Assembly: GCA_026874595.1 (NCBI GenBank)
Contig: CM049314.1
Span: 61,113,300-61,177,299, forward strand
Length of the DNA: 64,000 bases
Direction of reading: 5' to 3'
Source of the DNA: Sipunculus nudus
Lineage: Eukaryota > Annelida > Sipuncula > Golfingiida > Sipunculidae
The notes under the pieces were generated by a model. The model did no database searches, was not told where the DNA came from, and saw nothing but the letters and a program-made list of their open reading frames with translations. A program made the translations under genes and the position numbers. Position 1 is the first letter of the stretch, and each line of letters starts with the position of its first letter. Below, one piece after another: positions 11,452-23,421 of the stretch.

Positions 11452-12198
11452 GTAAGATCTGTTCCAATTTATCTTCTACTATTTTTTCCCATGTACAATG
11501 ATACACATATTTTCAGGGTCAAATTCTGATGATAATCTGTTTAGCTTAAACTGAATTCCCAGGAAAGGAAACATTTTATTCAGTAAGACTCAGTGAAAGA
11601 TTCAATGGTACTAGAACCATTATCAGAGAATCATTGTTATAAGAATCAGTACAATTATCAGTGATGCTGACAAGATTGTGCAGGATTACCAATGGCTCTG
11701 GCCAGAACTAAATAAAGAAAAAAGAAAATGGTCAGAAACTGTTCATGTGTGGTATATATTTTGTGCTGAAATATTGCAACAAATGTGGCCAAACCCATGC
11801 TGATAATTTGTATTAACATTCTATCCTGTAGTCCCAAAATTTTATAGTAAGAGACCTTGCGTCGAAGGTAAATTTTAATAAGGCGCAGTAGTTTCATTTA
11901 TGAATCTGACTTCTAAAGACCTTTTTCCAAATCATGTTGAAGTACATTTGCAGAAACAACACAAGGTAAGTGATAGTGAAGGCTTGAGAAAAGCTCTGTT
12001 GTGTACCTTGCCTTGATTTGTTGATTTTTTTTTTCAGCAAGCCTAAATCTAGGTTATTTTCACGTTGTATTGTTCAAGCGGGAGATCGCTAGAAAAGCAA
12101 CAAATTTAAAATATGGCATTAAGGTACTGTAAAGAAAGTATTCATACCACAGCTGAAACTAGGTTACTTTGACCTACTTTTTATTTATGTTTATTCAG
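11452..12198. other. Short intron of the esterase gene
   Basis: A 747-bp intron with GT-AG borders. The words 'aatctaggttattttcac' (about 12045) and 'aactaggttactttgac' (about 12158) are loosely alike upstream of the acceptor. Nothing else was recognised. Confidence 0.65.
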
Positions 12199-12830
12199 GA
12201 GATGGCTCAGGGGGAAATTTGGCGGCAGCATTGAGCATGAAGCTTCGTAAAAACATTGACATTGCTCAGCTGAAGTTTCAAATCCTCCTCTGGCCGATGC
12301 TACAGACGTTGGACTTCAATTTGCCTTCTTACCAGAATGACCTCCCAGGAACGCTCATGTCAAAGAGGTGGATGGCAGAATATTGGTTGAGCTATTTTGG
12401 AATGAATCCAGAGTTGTGGTCACATATGCTTGACGGTGAACACGTGACACCCAACTACCGCAGCGAATACGGGAACTTAGTCGATAAAACACTGGTTCCT
12501 GAAAAAATAGCCAAGGAGAAGCCTCAAAGATCAGTGAGTGGTGGCAACGAAAATTTTGCGGAAGCGATGTCGAAATACACACTACATCCTCATGCGTGTC
12601 CGTTAATGTTGAAATATTTCGATCGTATACCAGAAACATATATTTTCACATTTCAGTATGATTTATTGAGAGATGATGGGATAATATATGCAAAACGGCT
12701 GCGTAAAGCTGGGATGAAGGTCATTCATAAACATTGGCCCTCAGGGTATCATTATGGCTTGGGTGTGAGCACAGATGAGTGGGCGAGTATCATAGATGAA
12801 ATTAGTGCCTATATAAAAAGAAGATTATAG
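12199..12830 (+). CDS. Arylacetamide deacetylase-like esterase, terminal exon; nucleophile Ser replaced by Gly
   Basis: The last exon runs from the ttattcag acceptor to TAG at 12828-12830. With the carried base it begins GDGSGGNLAAAL. The family motif is GDSAGG or GDSSGG, where the first Ser is the catalytic nucleophile; here that position is Gly (GGC at 12204-12206) followed by Ser (TCA). The rest is well preserved: LPSYQND, then the catalytic Asp in YDLLRDDGIIYAKRLRKAG and the His in HWPSGYHYGL, with the usual spacing to the C-terminus. So the acid and base are present and the nucleophile is not. A pseudoenzyme, a null allele, or an adjacent-Ser rescue are possible. The frame is open throughout, and I see no frameshift to explain it. 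Confidence 0.9.
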
Positions 12831-13496
12831 GGGTAATATGCAATTTATGATATTATTAAACAGCTTTATACCTCATATTAGGATCTTTATCACTTACTGT
12901 TTCATTTTACCAGGCTGCTGTTGGGGTCAGCTCTTTATGCAAAGTGGTTGTTGTGCTCATTTGCAAAATGAAAGAGAATGCAAACAGAGTTATTGAGAAA
13001 GTTATTGACAATGAGTTCTTGAGAAACCAGTTTTCATTGTACCAATGGAAGTGTGGTTGAATTTAGAGATCAGTGTAATACCTGTCTGGAAATTACGTCC
13101 GTCCATGTCATGCAAGCAATAACTGAAGAAGGGTTGGTTGGGTTTTGATCAATTAGGGGTCGAACAGTTCAGTGGTGTCAGAGGAGAGGTCCTTGATCTG
13201 ATTATATTTTACAGATCTATGGTCAAAGGATATGTCCTAAATTTTCTGGCACCTGACCTTTTCACCCGTTGTAATTGTATATTTATGGCTTAGACTGGTC
13301 CCCCCCCCCTTTGACAATGAAGTAGTCTATCACCTTTGAGTGACAGAAAAAGTCATTTTTAATTATTTGTGAAAATCTCAATTAGGAAGAAACATTTCTC
13401 TTCTTCTGTTTTGTGTATTATGTTGAATAAACCAGGACATCCATGCAGTATAACTCCCTTTATTATAACTGCACACATTAGTAAGTCTCTGTGCTT

Positions 13497-13590
13497 GTCA
13501 ATGGAATTTCTTGTTGTGCAAGGCACAAGGAATGAGGTTGACCACTACAGAGATGGAATTCATGCTGCCATAAAATTTGGTAAAATTCTC
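13497..13590 (+). repeat. Local direct repeat, left copy
   Basis: Similar to 15203-15275, with the shared words listed for the surrounding region. It is either an old segmental duplication or two copies of one dispersed repeat. Confidence 0.55.
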
Positions 13591-15202
13591 TGTAAAATTC
13601 ATACTACTTAGTTAAAAGCCTGAATATGCTCCTGTATCTCTTGATTTCACAGTTGCTGCCATTCCCTTACAATGGAAAATAAAAAAATTAATTGGTGATC
13701 TATATTTCTTTTAATACCATCATTCATTATCTGTATCTTATTTTCACTAAATGGGACCTGCAACTGGCACGTCTTTTGTAATGGATACCAGTAGTTTGCA
13801 GTACCATATTTGCTCAGTATTTAGCATCATGGCCAGCCAATGTGTTATCAGTTTAGCACATCTAGTCAGAAGTCACTATTTACTAGTATTAGTCAGTTAT
13901 AGTCATCAGTAAGCCAGCTCATGATCTAAATCGAATATGTTAGGGATCATACATTGGATACTTTTCATGGTCCCGAATGTATGATCCAGGTCATTTAGAA
14001 TTTCACACATATGACTACTCCTAAATTACGACCATTGTATTCAGTCACTAAGGTGATCGTAATTGAAAGGTTCCACTATATAGTTACTGGTATTTTGTAA
14101 TTTCAAGTACATATGCAGTGCATATTACCTTAATACAGTTTTGAAAATACAAGCTTACCCTTTATTGTTGTTATAGGACTTGGTTTGAATAAATATTAGA
14201 ATGGGTAGTTGCATAGAAAAACCGGTGGTCGAGTGATGATGACCAAAGGTCACTTGATATTGTAACACTGATGGAAAACTCAGATATTATTAGTGATATT
14301 TAATATATTACATTCAAGTCTTAGGTATGGTTATTAGAATACTTACATTGTATTTAAAATGATTTCTTGTCTCTATTTCATTACGATAAGGACCATGTTA
14401 TAAAATGAAAATGACAGCTTTCAATAGCTGAAGGGTATCAGATGCAGTCCAATTGTCTTCTTAAAGTTAAGAATGTAATTACAAACACTTTGTATTGTTA
14501 AAAGGTGTAATATATGCATCTTTTGGGTCATGGCACTTTGAACATTGCTGTTATAATATATGCATATGTTTCAACAGTCTTGTCCTTTTTTTTAAGTGGT
14601 TATATTGAGATAATAATAAAATTTGGGTGTAATGTACCAGTTTAGTACTTCAGGAACAGCAGGATTTCAAGTAGTGTTCTTTTCAGTTGACAGATGGCAG
14701 CACATGATATCACAGTGTGTTTGATGCTCAAATCTATTTGATTAAAGTAGTGTGCATCAGAGAATTTTTAAATTGAAACTCTTAATTTATAAGCATCTCA
14801 ATATTTTATTATTACTAGCTTAACTTAAAAAGCAGCCCCACGCCATAGCAGTTTGATGAATATATCTAAACATTATGTTGAAAAAACTGGTGAATGATAA
14901 AATGGATTGAATGCAATAAAGTATTGATCACGATATGGATATTTTCTATTGTCAAATTAGATATGGTTAAATGAGCAAATATCAGCCATATGAATGATCA
15001 GTAAATATAAATGATCAAAAACTGTTTTGACCAGAGCTGTTGCTCTTGCATGTATGATCTCATTTAATCAGGAGTCTAACTTTTGTAAGTTTAATATATG
15101 TTAGTTCTCAGGTTTGATTGTTCCTTTAAATTAGCTTATTATCATATTAAAAATGAAACATTCAAAAGAATCGTAATAAAAAGAATAAAGTTAGTATAAT
15201 TT

Positions 15203-15275
15203 CTTTTTGGGCAAGGCGCAAGAAATGAGGTTGGCCAACACAGTGATGGAATTTATGCTGCCATGAAAAATTAGT
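15203..15275 (+). repeat. Local direct repeat, right copy
   Basis: Partner of 13497-13590. It is followed by a second local duplication (15118-15170 against 15325-15375). Confidence 0.55.
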
Positions 15276-16276
15276 CTAACTTTATGCTGGTTAACTATAT
15301 GATATTTCCTAGGCTTGAAAAGTGTTCAATAAATTAGCTTATTATTAAATTAAAAATTAGACATTCAAAAGAATCAACAAAAAAATATGATAAAATTTAA
15401 TTACAATTCATGTTCGAGAATGCAAATGCAGAACATGTATGACATGCTTATATGATTACATATCATGGCATTGCAAAAATTAATTTTATTTATATTTTGT
15501 TTTTAATGATAAAACAAAGTGTATCTTTCTAAGATCATGACATTGGACACAGCACCAGTTTGAGAGTTTGGATAGAATATATATTAAGGATATGACTAAT
15601 AGTTTTTTTGTTTTTTTTTAATAGAAACCATGTACATTATTAACGTTAAATTACTTTAAAGGAACAGTATCTCCATTTAGTGTGTGAGTGTATAACTGTA
15701 TATATGCATATGGATATACTATGTGTATAGCTAATGAAATATATGATTGTTCAATCATTTTAATTATTAGGGATAATTGGAAAATCTTGTACATAAAAAT
15801 TACAATTCTCAATTGGTTTGTCATTCATTTTATGTAAATGATGCTAATTTTATTAATTATCTTCAACCTGGGAAGTTTCTTTCATGATTGTTCAAGAATT
15901 ATGTCCTACATTATATCTTAATTCATTAGAAAACAGTATATGTTTGTATTTGTGTTCATTGTTTCTATTGATTTTGTATACTTTATATTAAGTTGTGAAA
16001 CTGGTAGGTTAGCATAATGTTTTTATACAAATCTGTTTTCTATCATTTTGTACCTTTTGCTTATTATTTGAATATAATTTGTAAATGTGAATTTTAAATT
16101 ATAAATATATAATGTAAATCATTTACTTACATAAACTAATAGTGCTCACTGTGATCAAAAGATGCACACAGAATATTTGCAAAAGGGAACAAAGTTATCA
16201 GAATAAAAGCTTTATAATGAAATCAATTGTGTGGTGTTGTAAGATCGTGTGCAAGATTTTATATAACTATATACAA

Positions 16277-16300
16277 CTCTATCTCTCGCTCTATCTCTCG

Positions 16301-16364
<64 letters not shown>
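16277..16364 (+). repeat. TCTCTCGC short array and (AT)n microsatellite
   Basis: Two to three CTCTCGCT-type units followed by about 31 AT dinucleotides. The open frames over it on both strands are artefacts of the repeat. Confidence 0.95.
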
Positions 16365-16368
<4 letters not shown>

Positions 16369-16694
16369 AGTAGGAAGCTAGAAAAAAAGATAGGCCTATG
16401 CACTTGCAGTTGTAAAATGCCATTTTAATAATAGCCTAAGAAGTTGAGCCCAAGTGTATATACTTTTAATCTTATAAAAACAGCATGTAAATATTACATC
16501 ATACATGTAAGAATCCCGTTCATCGTACTGTCTGTGAACACCATGCATTACACATGCACAAGTGATGACCTCTTGATGTGGCCTTCTCCAATCATCATTC
16601 CTGATCCATCCATCATAAAACTATATTAAAGAGACCTTCGGTCAGTCTGTGGTTGTCCGGAAAGTGCGCTCACTATAAAACCATTCTTGACACT

Positions 16695-16697
16695 ATA

Positions 16698-16739
<42 letters not shown>
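16695..16739 (+). repeat. (TA)n microsatellite
   Basis: An interrupted TA array just downstream (in - strand sense) of the 17-kb ORF. Confidence 0.9.
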
Positions 16740-16741
<2 letters not shown>

Positions 16742-17135
16742 CTGGCATTTTCATTTTTTTTCCTGCAACATCAGTCCTCAGACTTATGGAAGAATGTGCT
16801 CCACAGAGGGCCCTTATACATGGTCATGGTCCAATTTTGAAACAGCCGTATTTTTTACGCAAAACCCACCACAGGAGATACTTAAATGGACAAATAACCA
16901 TACCAATTTTTTTCGTAGAATTAAGAATGCATGCTTTGTCAATTTCTTCCTGGTGTCGGACACTACAGCAGCGCCGTGTCAATTTCGCGCTCAGGGTTGG
17001 GCAAAGTGGTGATTCTGGTGTGAAATTTTGAAATCCTGCTGAATATAATACTTGCATATTCTTTATCCCCTTGTTGCGAACACATTTCCGTGTGGTCTAA
17101 ATCAACGGAAACGAAATTTACTTTATCATACAAGA

Positions 17136-17870
17136 TTATCTGTTATCAGTGCCACGAAATATACGATTTAGCGTAACGTCTGCATGGTTTTCTGCGTCTT
17201 CGTACCTTCTGGCGATTTCCTCACAGCGCATGCGTGTTTGAATACTCTGTTCTCGTTCAACTTCACGCATCCGAGATCTTACAGCTTTTACTTTCTTCTG
17301 TTGGAATTTGGAGGGGGTCAGGCCATTTGCTCTCCCAAGAGAACTCGGTGGTGTGGAAAATGCATCTTTTGAACGTCCACTCATTTTATTTGGCTTATCT
17401 TGGAAGGATTTTAATTTCACTTCTGACGTCATACGTTGAGCAAGCACGTGACCATCCATGACTGGTCCGAGCGGATGTGTTTCTACTTTAATGCAACTAC
17501 ATGTATCTGACTTTAACGTTGGAAATAAGCGTTTCTTTTTCTTTGATAAGGTTTTCTTCCTTTTAACGGAAGGCAGAGGTAAACGGGGTGATTTCATCTT
17601 CGCGGGATTTATGCAAATATCAGTCACGTGATCCTCCGAGTCACGTGGAGAGCGAAAAGACATACTAACCGGTGGCAGACACAAAACCTTCTTCGATCGA
17701 TTGCTGAAGTTCTCGACATTTTCTGATTCGTGGTACGCATTATTAGTTTCACCTTCAGTAAATCCTGTATTAATTTCATGAAATTCGTAAAATCCATTGA
17801 CAGATGTGCTCTCGGTTGAGGCCGCCGACTTGCGTATATCCAAATGCGATTTGCGGCCTTGACTTTCCAT
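17136..17870 (-). CDS. Single-exon protein of unknown function, 244 aa, nuclear-type basic patch
   Basis: An intact - strand ORF from ATG (17870-17868) to TAA (17138-17136). An in-frame stop lies 18 nt upstream of the ATG, so the start is set by the sequence. I do not recognise the family. The N-terminal half is Ser-rich and probably disordered. At about residues 102-114 there is a strongly basic run (VKRKKTLSKKKKR) that looks like a nuclear localisation signal. From about residue 186 to the end the chain is charged and helical-looking (KFQQKKVKAVRSRMREVERE, then a segment ending FRGTDNR). It has no signal peptide, no membrane segment, and too few Cys/His for a zinc finger. The region is less AT-rich than its flanks, as expected for real coding sequence in this genome. 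It could be an exon of a longer gene, but start and stop fit a complete intronless gene. Confidence 0.65.
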   Translation of the reverse strand: MESQGRKSHLDIRKSAASTESTSVNGFYEFHEINTGFTEGETNNAYHESENVENFSNRSKKVLCLPPVSMSFRSPRDSEDHVTDICINPAKMKSPRLPLPSVKRKKTLSKKKKRLFPTLKSDTCSCIKVETHPLGPVMDGHVLAQRMTSEVKLKSFQDKPNKMSGRSKDAFSTPPSSLGRANGLTPSKFQQKKVKAVRSRMREVEREQSIQTRMRCEEIARRYEDAENHADVTLNRIFRGTDNR

Positions 17871-18617
17871 GGCCTCATTATAATCCTTTTAATCAAACCT
17901 TGGCCATAAAAAAGTCGGCTGCAGATAAATTATTCCATCAGAAACTGAACTTTTTCTTTGGTAACCATGCCCTTCTGAAAGCTGCTAGGATTAGTATTAC
18001 CAATGATCCGAAGTATAGTGACTCTCTTTCTTGAGCAAAAACCTTAAGCTCTTTACCTCGCACAACATTTTTTCTTGGATGTTGCAAAATTTATTACACA
18101 TACTGCACTTCAAGATAAGGGGGTTGAAGAGTTTACTTAGATGAGATCAGCCCTGCATGTACAGTAAATTATATGATTAAAGATAAAAGAAATGAGGCAA
18201 GGCAAAGGAAATTCATTGTTTCGATACGGTACCTGTAAAGAAGACAAAAGCCAGGGATCCTAGGAATTGGGGGCAAACTATAGGAAATCAGTTTGCCTTT
18301 TCCAGTAAGGGGAAAGTTAAAAAATATTATTTTAGAAAAATCCCTTAAGCCAGAAAAATATTAGAAAATTCACTTGACCCATGCTAAGATATATTGTCAT
18401 GATTCATCATTTAAGCAAAATTGCAGGTACCAAGTACTCACTTAATGATTTTGGTGTTTAATATTCGTCTGTCCAGAATGAGTATAAATAAAATGTTGAT
18501 GCATATATCCACTCCTATTTTTCCCAATGTCTTCTATTTTCCTGCTTTTGTCCTTTTCTGCATGTCCATCCTTACTTTTATCCGTTCGTACACAAGAGGT
18601 TTGTTTATTGTTTTTTT
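17871..18617. other. Intergenic, candidate promoter side of the 244-aa gene
   Basis: Unique-looking sequence with no further ORF of note. Read on the - strand, the 50 bp before the ATG contain 'gattaaaaggattataatg' but no clear TATA box at a standard distance. No other feature was seen. Confidence 0.4.
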
Positions 18618-18996
18618 TTTTAGATAACCGCCTCAGTTTTTTTTTTAATGCTAGCTTATTTAATAATTTATGTACATCTGCATCCATGGCAGGGCGGTAT
18701 CACACGCTTCCTGTCATTTATATTCTGGTGTTAACCAGGCCCGGTGACTAATGCACCTGCGGGACCTGGGTGTGTAATCTTCCCCATTGCTTCCCCATTA
18801 CCACCGAGGTTCCTCCGAAAGGCGACCTCGTATGAGTGTGAAACACGGCCGTTGGACAAGGCCTTCCCATTTAGCCTGCAGAGCGCTCACCGTGGATGGG
18901 GCCGACCGTAAAAATCTCACCGCCTCAGCTGAAATTCGAACTCACGATCTCCCGGTTTGAATCCCGGTTTTCTTCCCCTGAGCCACGGAGGCCGAC
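18618..18996 (-). mobile_element. tRNA-derived SINE, copy 1
   Basis: Read on the - strand it starts with a tRNA-like head (CGGCCTCCGTGGCTCAGGGG, later GTTCGAATTTC as B box), then a body with 'gctgaggcggtgagattttt', 'gagcgctctgcag', 'gaggaacctcggtggt' and 'ggtcccgcaggtgcat', and a tail region 'aacaccagaatataaatgacaggaagcg'. The same order of blocks occurs at 54241-54613 (-) and 58856-59215 (+) and partially at 26527-26690 (+). It has no coding capacity and depends on a LINE for movement. Confidence 0.85.
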
Positions 18997-19560
18997 ACAT
19001 AAGAGTTTGCCGGACCGCTTTAATACAAGAATGTTGATTTAATATTCAGTACAGCTGCTGTTCACTACAGCAACAATATGAAGAGATGCTGGAATCAAGG
19101 AGAAAAATATTACATTTAATTGGCGATACTGACACCAGAGGCGGGCAGAAGAATTCAAAACGGGGGGGTGGCCTAGGTAAACGCTTTAGTAGACTTCATA
19201 TTAATACATGTATAGCTCTTACATGCAATGATATAGGTTTAAGTGATGCGAGACGCAAAAAGCAGCGCTGTTTTACGTTATTTATAAGCGACTATTATTC
19301 TATTTCCCAGTGTTTAAGTGGGGAAAAAAAGAAAGGAAGGTCCCCATCCTAAATCCATCCCTGGACACAATAGCAAATTATGAAAATATGATTCACGGGC
19401 CTTTTTAAAAATCCGCTGGGGTCTAGTCCAGATCTCTAATATTAACTAGAATACGGGTAGTCAACAAGCGACTACGTGTATCCGCCAAAATCAGAGTGGA
19501 ATGGGTGAAGTGAGGCATGGATTGAGTGGCAAGGGGAAATAGAGTGAGGTGTGTGGCATA
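18997..19560. other. Intergenic, nothing specific seen
   Basis: No exon, RNA gene or clear repeat was recognised. An 88-codon open frame near 19086 starts with an in-frame ATG but shows no domain. Confidence 0.4.
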
Positions 19561-19564
19561 TTAG

Positions 19565-20560
19565 CATGGATGTCTGCAGCCTCAATATGTATGTAGGTTG
19601 TGCCACCTACCACAAATCCAGAAAGCTGTCCAAGTTGTATACATATGCGAAATTTTAGGCAGAAAAGTCAAACCACTACATGTATATGAGTGATTTTAGC
19701 CCATGGCAGACAAACAGACAGACGCTGTGCAAAAATGGTGGCAGGCGGCCCCTCCAGTTTTGTGTTTGATAAAGACCTATGTGAGATCTAAACACATGCA
19801 CAATTTTGGCCCAATCGGTCAAATGGTTCCCGAGATATGAGCTTGGATGTCTGCAGCATAAACTAGAGTGTACGTGGCGCCACTTGTCATAAAATCAGGA
19901 AAGCTGTCCAGGATGTATAAACCTGCAAAATTTTAGGCAGTTATGTCAAACAACTACAGAGATATGAGTGATTTTAGCACACGGCAGACAAACAGACGCT
20001 GTGCCAAAATGGTTGCAGGTGGCCCCTCCAGTTTTGTGTACGATAAAGACCTATGTGAGATCCATACACATGCAAAATTTTGGCCCAATCGGTCAAACGG
20101 TTCCCGAGATATCAGCTTGGATGTCTGCAGCGTAAACTAGAATGTAGGTGGCGCCACCTATCATAAAATCAAGAAAGCTGTCCAGGATGTATAAAACTGC
20201 AAAATTTTAGGCAGATATGTCAAACCACTGCCGAGATATGAGTGATATTATCCCACGGCAGACAAACAGACGGACGCTGTGCAAAAATGGTTGCAGGTGG
20301 CGCCACCTGTCAAAAATCAAGAAAGCTATCCAGAATGTATACAAATGCCAAATTTCAGGTGAATTAGTCAATTCACTGCAGAGATATGAGTGATTTTAAC
20401 GAAAAGCAGATGAACAGATGGACACTGTGCAAACATGGTTGCAGGTGGCGCCACCATTTTTTGTGTATGTTATAAAGCTATCCAAGGGCAACATTTGTAT
20501 AAAAAAAATTTCCTGATCGGTCAAACGGTTCCCGAGATATGAGGGTTTATGTGTGGAAAC
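19565..20560 (+). repeat. 275-bp tandem repeat, about 3.5 units
   Basis: The word TGTCTGCAGC recurs at 19571, 19848 and 20122, giving a period of about 275 bp. Each unit carries 'ggtggcgccacc', 'aagctgtccaggatgtata', 'tgcaaaattttaggcag', 'gagatatgagtgatttta', 'gacaaacagacg.acgctgtgc' and 'cggtcaaacggttcccgag'. The similarity decays in the last unit. The short in-repeat ORFs are not genes. Confidence 0.85.
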
Positions 20561-20780
20561 AGACGCACAAATGGACGCTGGTCAGAGAGGAAAAGTCAGA
20601 GGTCAACGCAAATTGGTTAGGCACCAGTTCATATGTGACCCGATAATTGGTGTAAGTTTCGGAAAAATCGGTTAAGTAGTCTCAGAGGAGTTCTCCGGAA
20701 ACGAACGCGGCGGCGGCGGCGGCGGTGGAACCCCGTCAAAAACATAGTATCCGCAAAACTTCGTTTTGGTGGATACAATT
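20561..20780 (+). repeat. Terminal part of the 275-bp repeat element with (GGC)n
   Basis: After the tandem units comes 'gtgtaagtttcggaaaaatcgg', a (GGC)6-7 array at 20707-20726, and 'tatccgcaaaacttcgtttt', an inverted word (ccgcaaaacttcgttttggtgg). It looks like the end of one dispersed element together with the tandem units, but its limits are not defined. Confidence 0.5.
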
Positions 20781-21670
20781 AATCTAAATTGATGACACAT
20801 TGCCGATACACGTATGACAGTGTTGATTTTTTTATCGTAAATGAATGTATACGTCATGATATTTTACGATTTTATTTCAGTCACCAGGATTTGGATGGTT
20901 CGACTGTTCAGGCACAGAGGAGGACAGTTTTTAACATTTTGCTGGATCGTCTAAACTGTTGAAAACTACCCGGTTACTATAGACACTGTAAGGGAGCACA
21001 TTCCCTCCATGAGCAATTGATTAAAAATTAGAAGAAAAATTATCTTGGATACGAACTGTAATCCGAATCTCTGCCTTAAATGTATCAAAACCAATGCCAT
21101 CTCAAATTAAGTGTCTGTTAAAAGTATTTTTCCTGTACGATGTTGCGAATGGACAGCCAGAAAAAGGGCATGATTTTGCGGTTAGCAAAATAGACATGAG
21201 TGAGAATAGTTTAATTCTTTCCGACATTTTTTTAATAGGTAAAAAATCGAAATAAAAAAAATCTATTTAATGAAATAAAAATAAGTTTTTCTTGAGTTTT
21301 GTGATTTATAAACAGACACACTACATGGTCCAATCTGATTCATCGACACTCCCTTGGCCTCAATCACTTTCACTCAGGGGACGGTTAGTCACATGATTAA
21401 CAGCCCTGTAAAGAGGGCGTGGTTACTCTTGACACCCGGGGCACAACACTTGTGTATGAACGAGCCGACTCGTCTGATTGCATTCTACCACGTCTCGCCG
21501 ACACATTACGTGACTCTATAGAAAACTGCCCTAGCCACATTTTATACTGTATTACAGATAAGGCACATCTGATGGGGAGTGCAAGGATTAGTGAGCTTGT
21601 TTATTTATATACATAAACTCGCACAAAGCAAGTAAAAAAAAAACAAAGGAGACTATATAATTTGTCATTG
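20781..21670. other. Intergenic, no gene recognised
   Basis: A GC-richer patch at about 21340-21620 contains a 65-codon open frame (21419-21616) with no recognisable motif. It may be regulatory or an unrecognised exon; I see no splice pair that would make it convincing. Confidence 0.35.
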
Positions 21671-21673
21671 TAA

Positions 21674-21675
<2 letters not shown>

Positions 21676-21730
<55 letters not shown>

Positions 21731-22023
21731 CATTAATTGCTATATTTATTTTATAAGTATTATAAGTATTAGTAGTAGTAGTAGTTGCAGTAGTAGTAGC
21801 AGTAGTAGTAGTATTAGTAGCAATATTGCAATATTAGTGCAAGTGGTATTTGTAATAGGGGTAATATTATTACAGGTATTAGTAATAGTTTAGTTATATT
21901 TGTAGTTGTAACCGCATTAGTATCATTAATAGTTCTAGTAGTAGTAATATTAGTCAAAGTAGTAGTAGTAGTAACAGTAGCTGTACTGAAGGAGTGATGA
22001 AATAATCAGCAGTAGTAGTAGTA
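21676..22023 (+). repeat. (ATT)n then degenerate (AGT)n trinucleotide arrays
   Basis: About 18 ATT units (21676-21731) are followed, after a short spacer, by interrupted AGT/GTA units to about 22023. These are low-complexity satellite sequences. Confidence 0.95.
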
Positions 22024-22249
22024 CTGAGTAGAAGTAGTGGTCAGACTTATACCATGATTATTATTAATATCAATTTGTAATCCCTTAAGGTAAGATAAGT
22101 TTTATTTAAAGTCGGTTTGCTAGGTACAAAATGATCTCACAGAGCTTTTGTCACCCTTAATGTGTATCTTGAAGACTTTTATTATTCCCCATGTTTTGCA
22201 ATACAATTGTAAAACGGTTTTTAATTTATTGGAACATAGTTTATCATCC

Positions 22250-23421
22250 ACGTGTACGCATTATATCTCATGTTCATGTTGCCATCATCGAAACACTGTA
22301 GCGTGGCGTCATCTAGCGAGAACAACTTGAACTAATGAAGTTTGGCGCGGGAATGCACGTGGCCCAATATTGATCAGATACGGTTCACCTGCCACAGATG
22401 TTCGCTTCGCCCTCAATCGATAAACAGCTCTCCACACAGCCCGTGTTTGCTTGTCAGTGAATGCCGCCCTGTGTACAGGTGTTCACAATACGATCAGACC
22501 TATTTTACCTACAATGGTCAAAGGGAATCTGAGAACTAGCCTATAGGCCTATATTTAGATGTGTGAAGTTTTCCCCGTCGGTTTAAGGGTCACCCTAGAG
22601 TTGTTTATACAGTGCCCCGCCCAGTTTGTCCTTAGCGGGTCATGGTTCCCACTGTGGTTAATCCGTGAACAATATTTAACAAGATTACATAACTGAGCTC
22701 TGACACATGTTTAGGGCAACTAATTCAACCGTGCAGCAGTTAAGTTTAACAGCAACATAACTCCGAAATATCCACTGAACATTGATTTCAAGTTTCTTTA
22801 AAATATTGTCCAAATTACATTAATTGGGCATCAGTAATGTTGATTGGTCGTCTTATTACCTGCTGGCCAGGAACTGTTGTTTGAAATATTGATTACACTT
22901 CGAACAGGTGCGTGTTTAGCCTTGCAGCGTGCTGGCACAGTTCTTTCCCATATTTGGGATATTTTGGGTAGTGGCGGCGGTGCGTAGACCATCGCCCCAC
23001 TCATATTCTGTGGACATCCACTGTCTGCATGCTGTGGAGGCGCAACAACTTATGCACGGAGGGGCTGACATAAGGGGGCTATATGTACAACAAACAGCCG
23101 ACACCCAGGTATGGAACACCTTTGGAGTGTGTGCGATCGGCGTGACAAGTAAAAGAAAGTCAAGGTTTCACGAGCCGCCGCCCTGCCCGAAGCACTACAC
23201 CTTGAAGGGGCATATATACAATATTACTATCTACTGTGTCTCCATTCAACATTTAGGAGTACTGTTACTATTATATTCACTGAGGATCACACTTTGGAAT
23301 TACGTCTGAAATCATTGATTATATTTTGGTGCTTGATTGCGTCCGCTCGAGCTATTGTTGGAGGTACTTAATCGCAGTTGTTGCGGTTGATTTGGGTGGT
23401 GTAAACGCTGGGTGATAATAG
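22250..23421 (+). promoter_or_regulatory. Candidate promoter and non-coding first exon of the filamin-type gene
   Basis: A block less AT-rich than its surroundings, low in repeats, with a perfect CArG box CCATATTTGG at 22948-22957 (binding site of serum response factor, which regulates many actin-cytoskeleton genes), a TATA-like 'catatataca' at about 23211, and a strong donor AG|GTGAGT with GT at 23422-23423. The first coding exon of the filamin gene starts with a splice acceptor and 32 nt of leader, so a non-coding exon upstream is required. This block is the best candidate I see, 12.6 kb away. No cap site can be read from the sequence. The 126-codon open frame at 22929-23309 shows no domain. 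Confidence 0.4.

Larger units (their letters stand above)
12831..17135. other. 3' region of the esterase gene and intergenic sequence
   Basis: AT-rich, with no recognised exon. AATAAA at 13426-13431 is a candidate polyadenylation signal for the esterase gene. Two segments, 13497-13590 and 15203-15275, are direct repeats (caaggc.caa.gaatgaggtt, gatggaatt.atgctgccat). Another pair at 15118-15170 and 15325-15375 shares 'aaattagcttattat' and 'acattcaaaagaatc'. Dinucleotide arrays lie at 16302-16364 and 16695-16739. Confidence 0.6.

Noticed and set aside
12355-12639. Minus-strand 94-codon frame
   Set aside because: Lies antisense to the well-supported terminal esterase exon; a shadow.
16142-16403. 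Open frames on both strands over (AT)n
   Set aside because: They translate the dinucleotide repeat (IYIYIY), so they are artefacts.
22929-23309. 126-codon plus-strand frame as a protein-coding exon
   Set aside because: It has no recognisable domain, a low-complexity start and no clear acceptor. The region fits a promoter/leader better.
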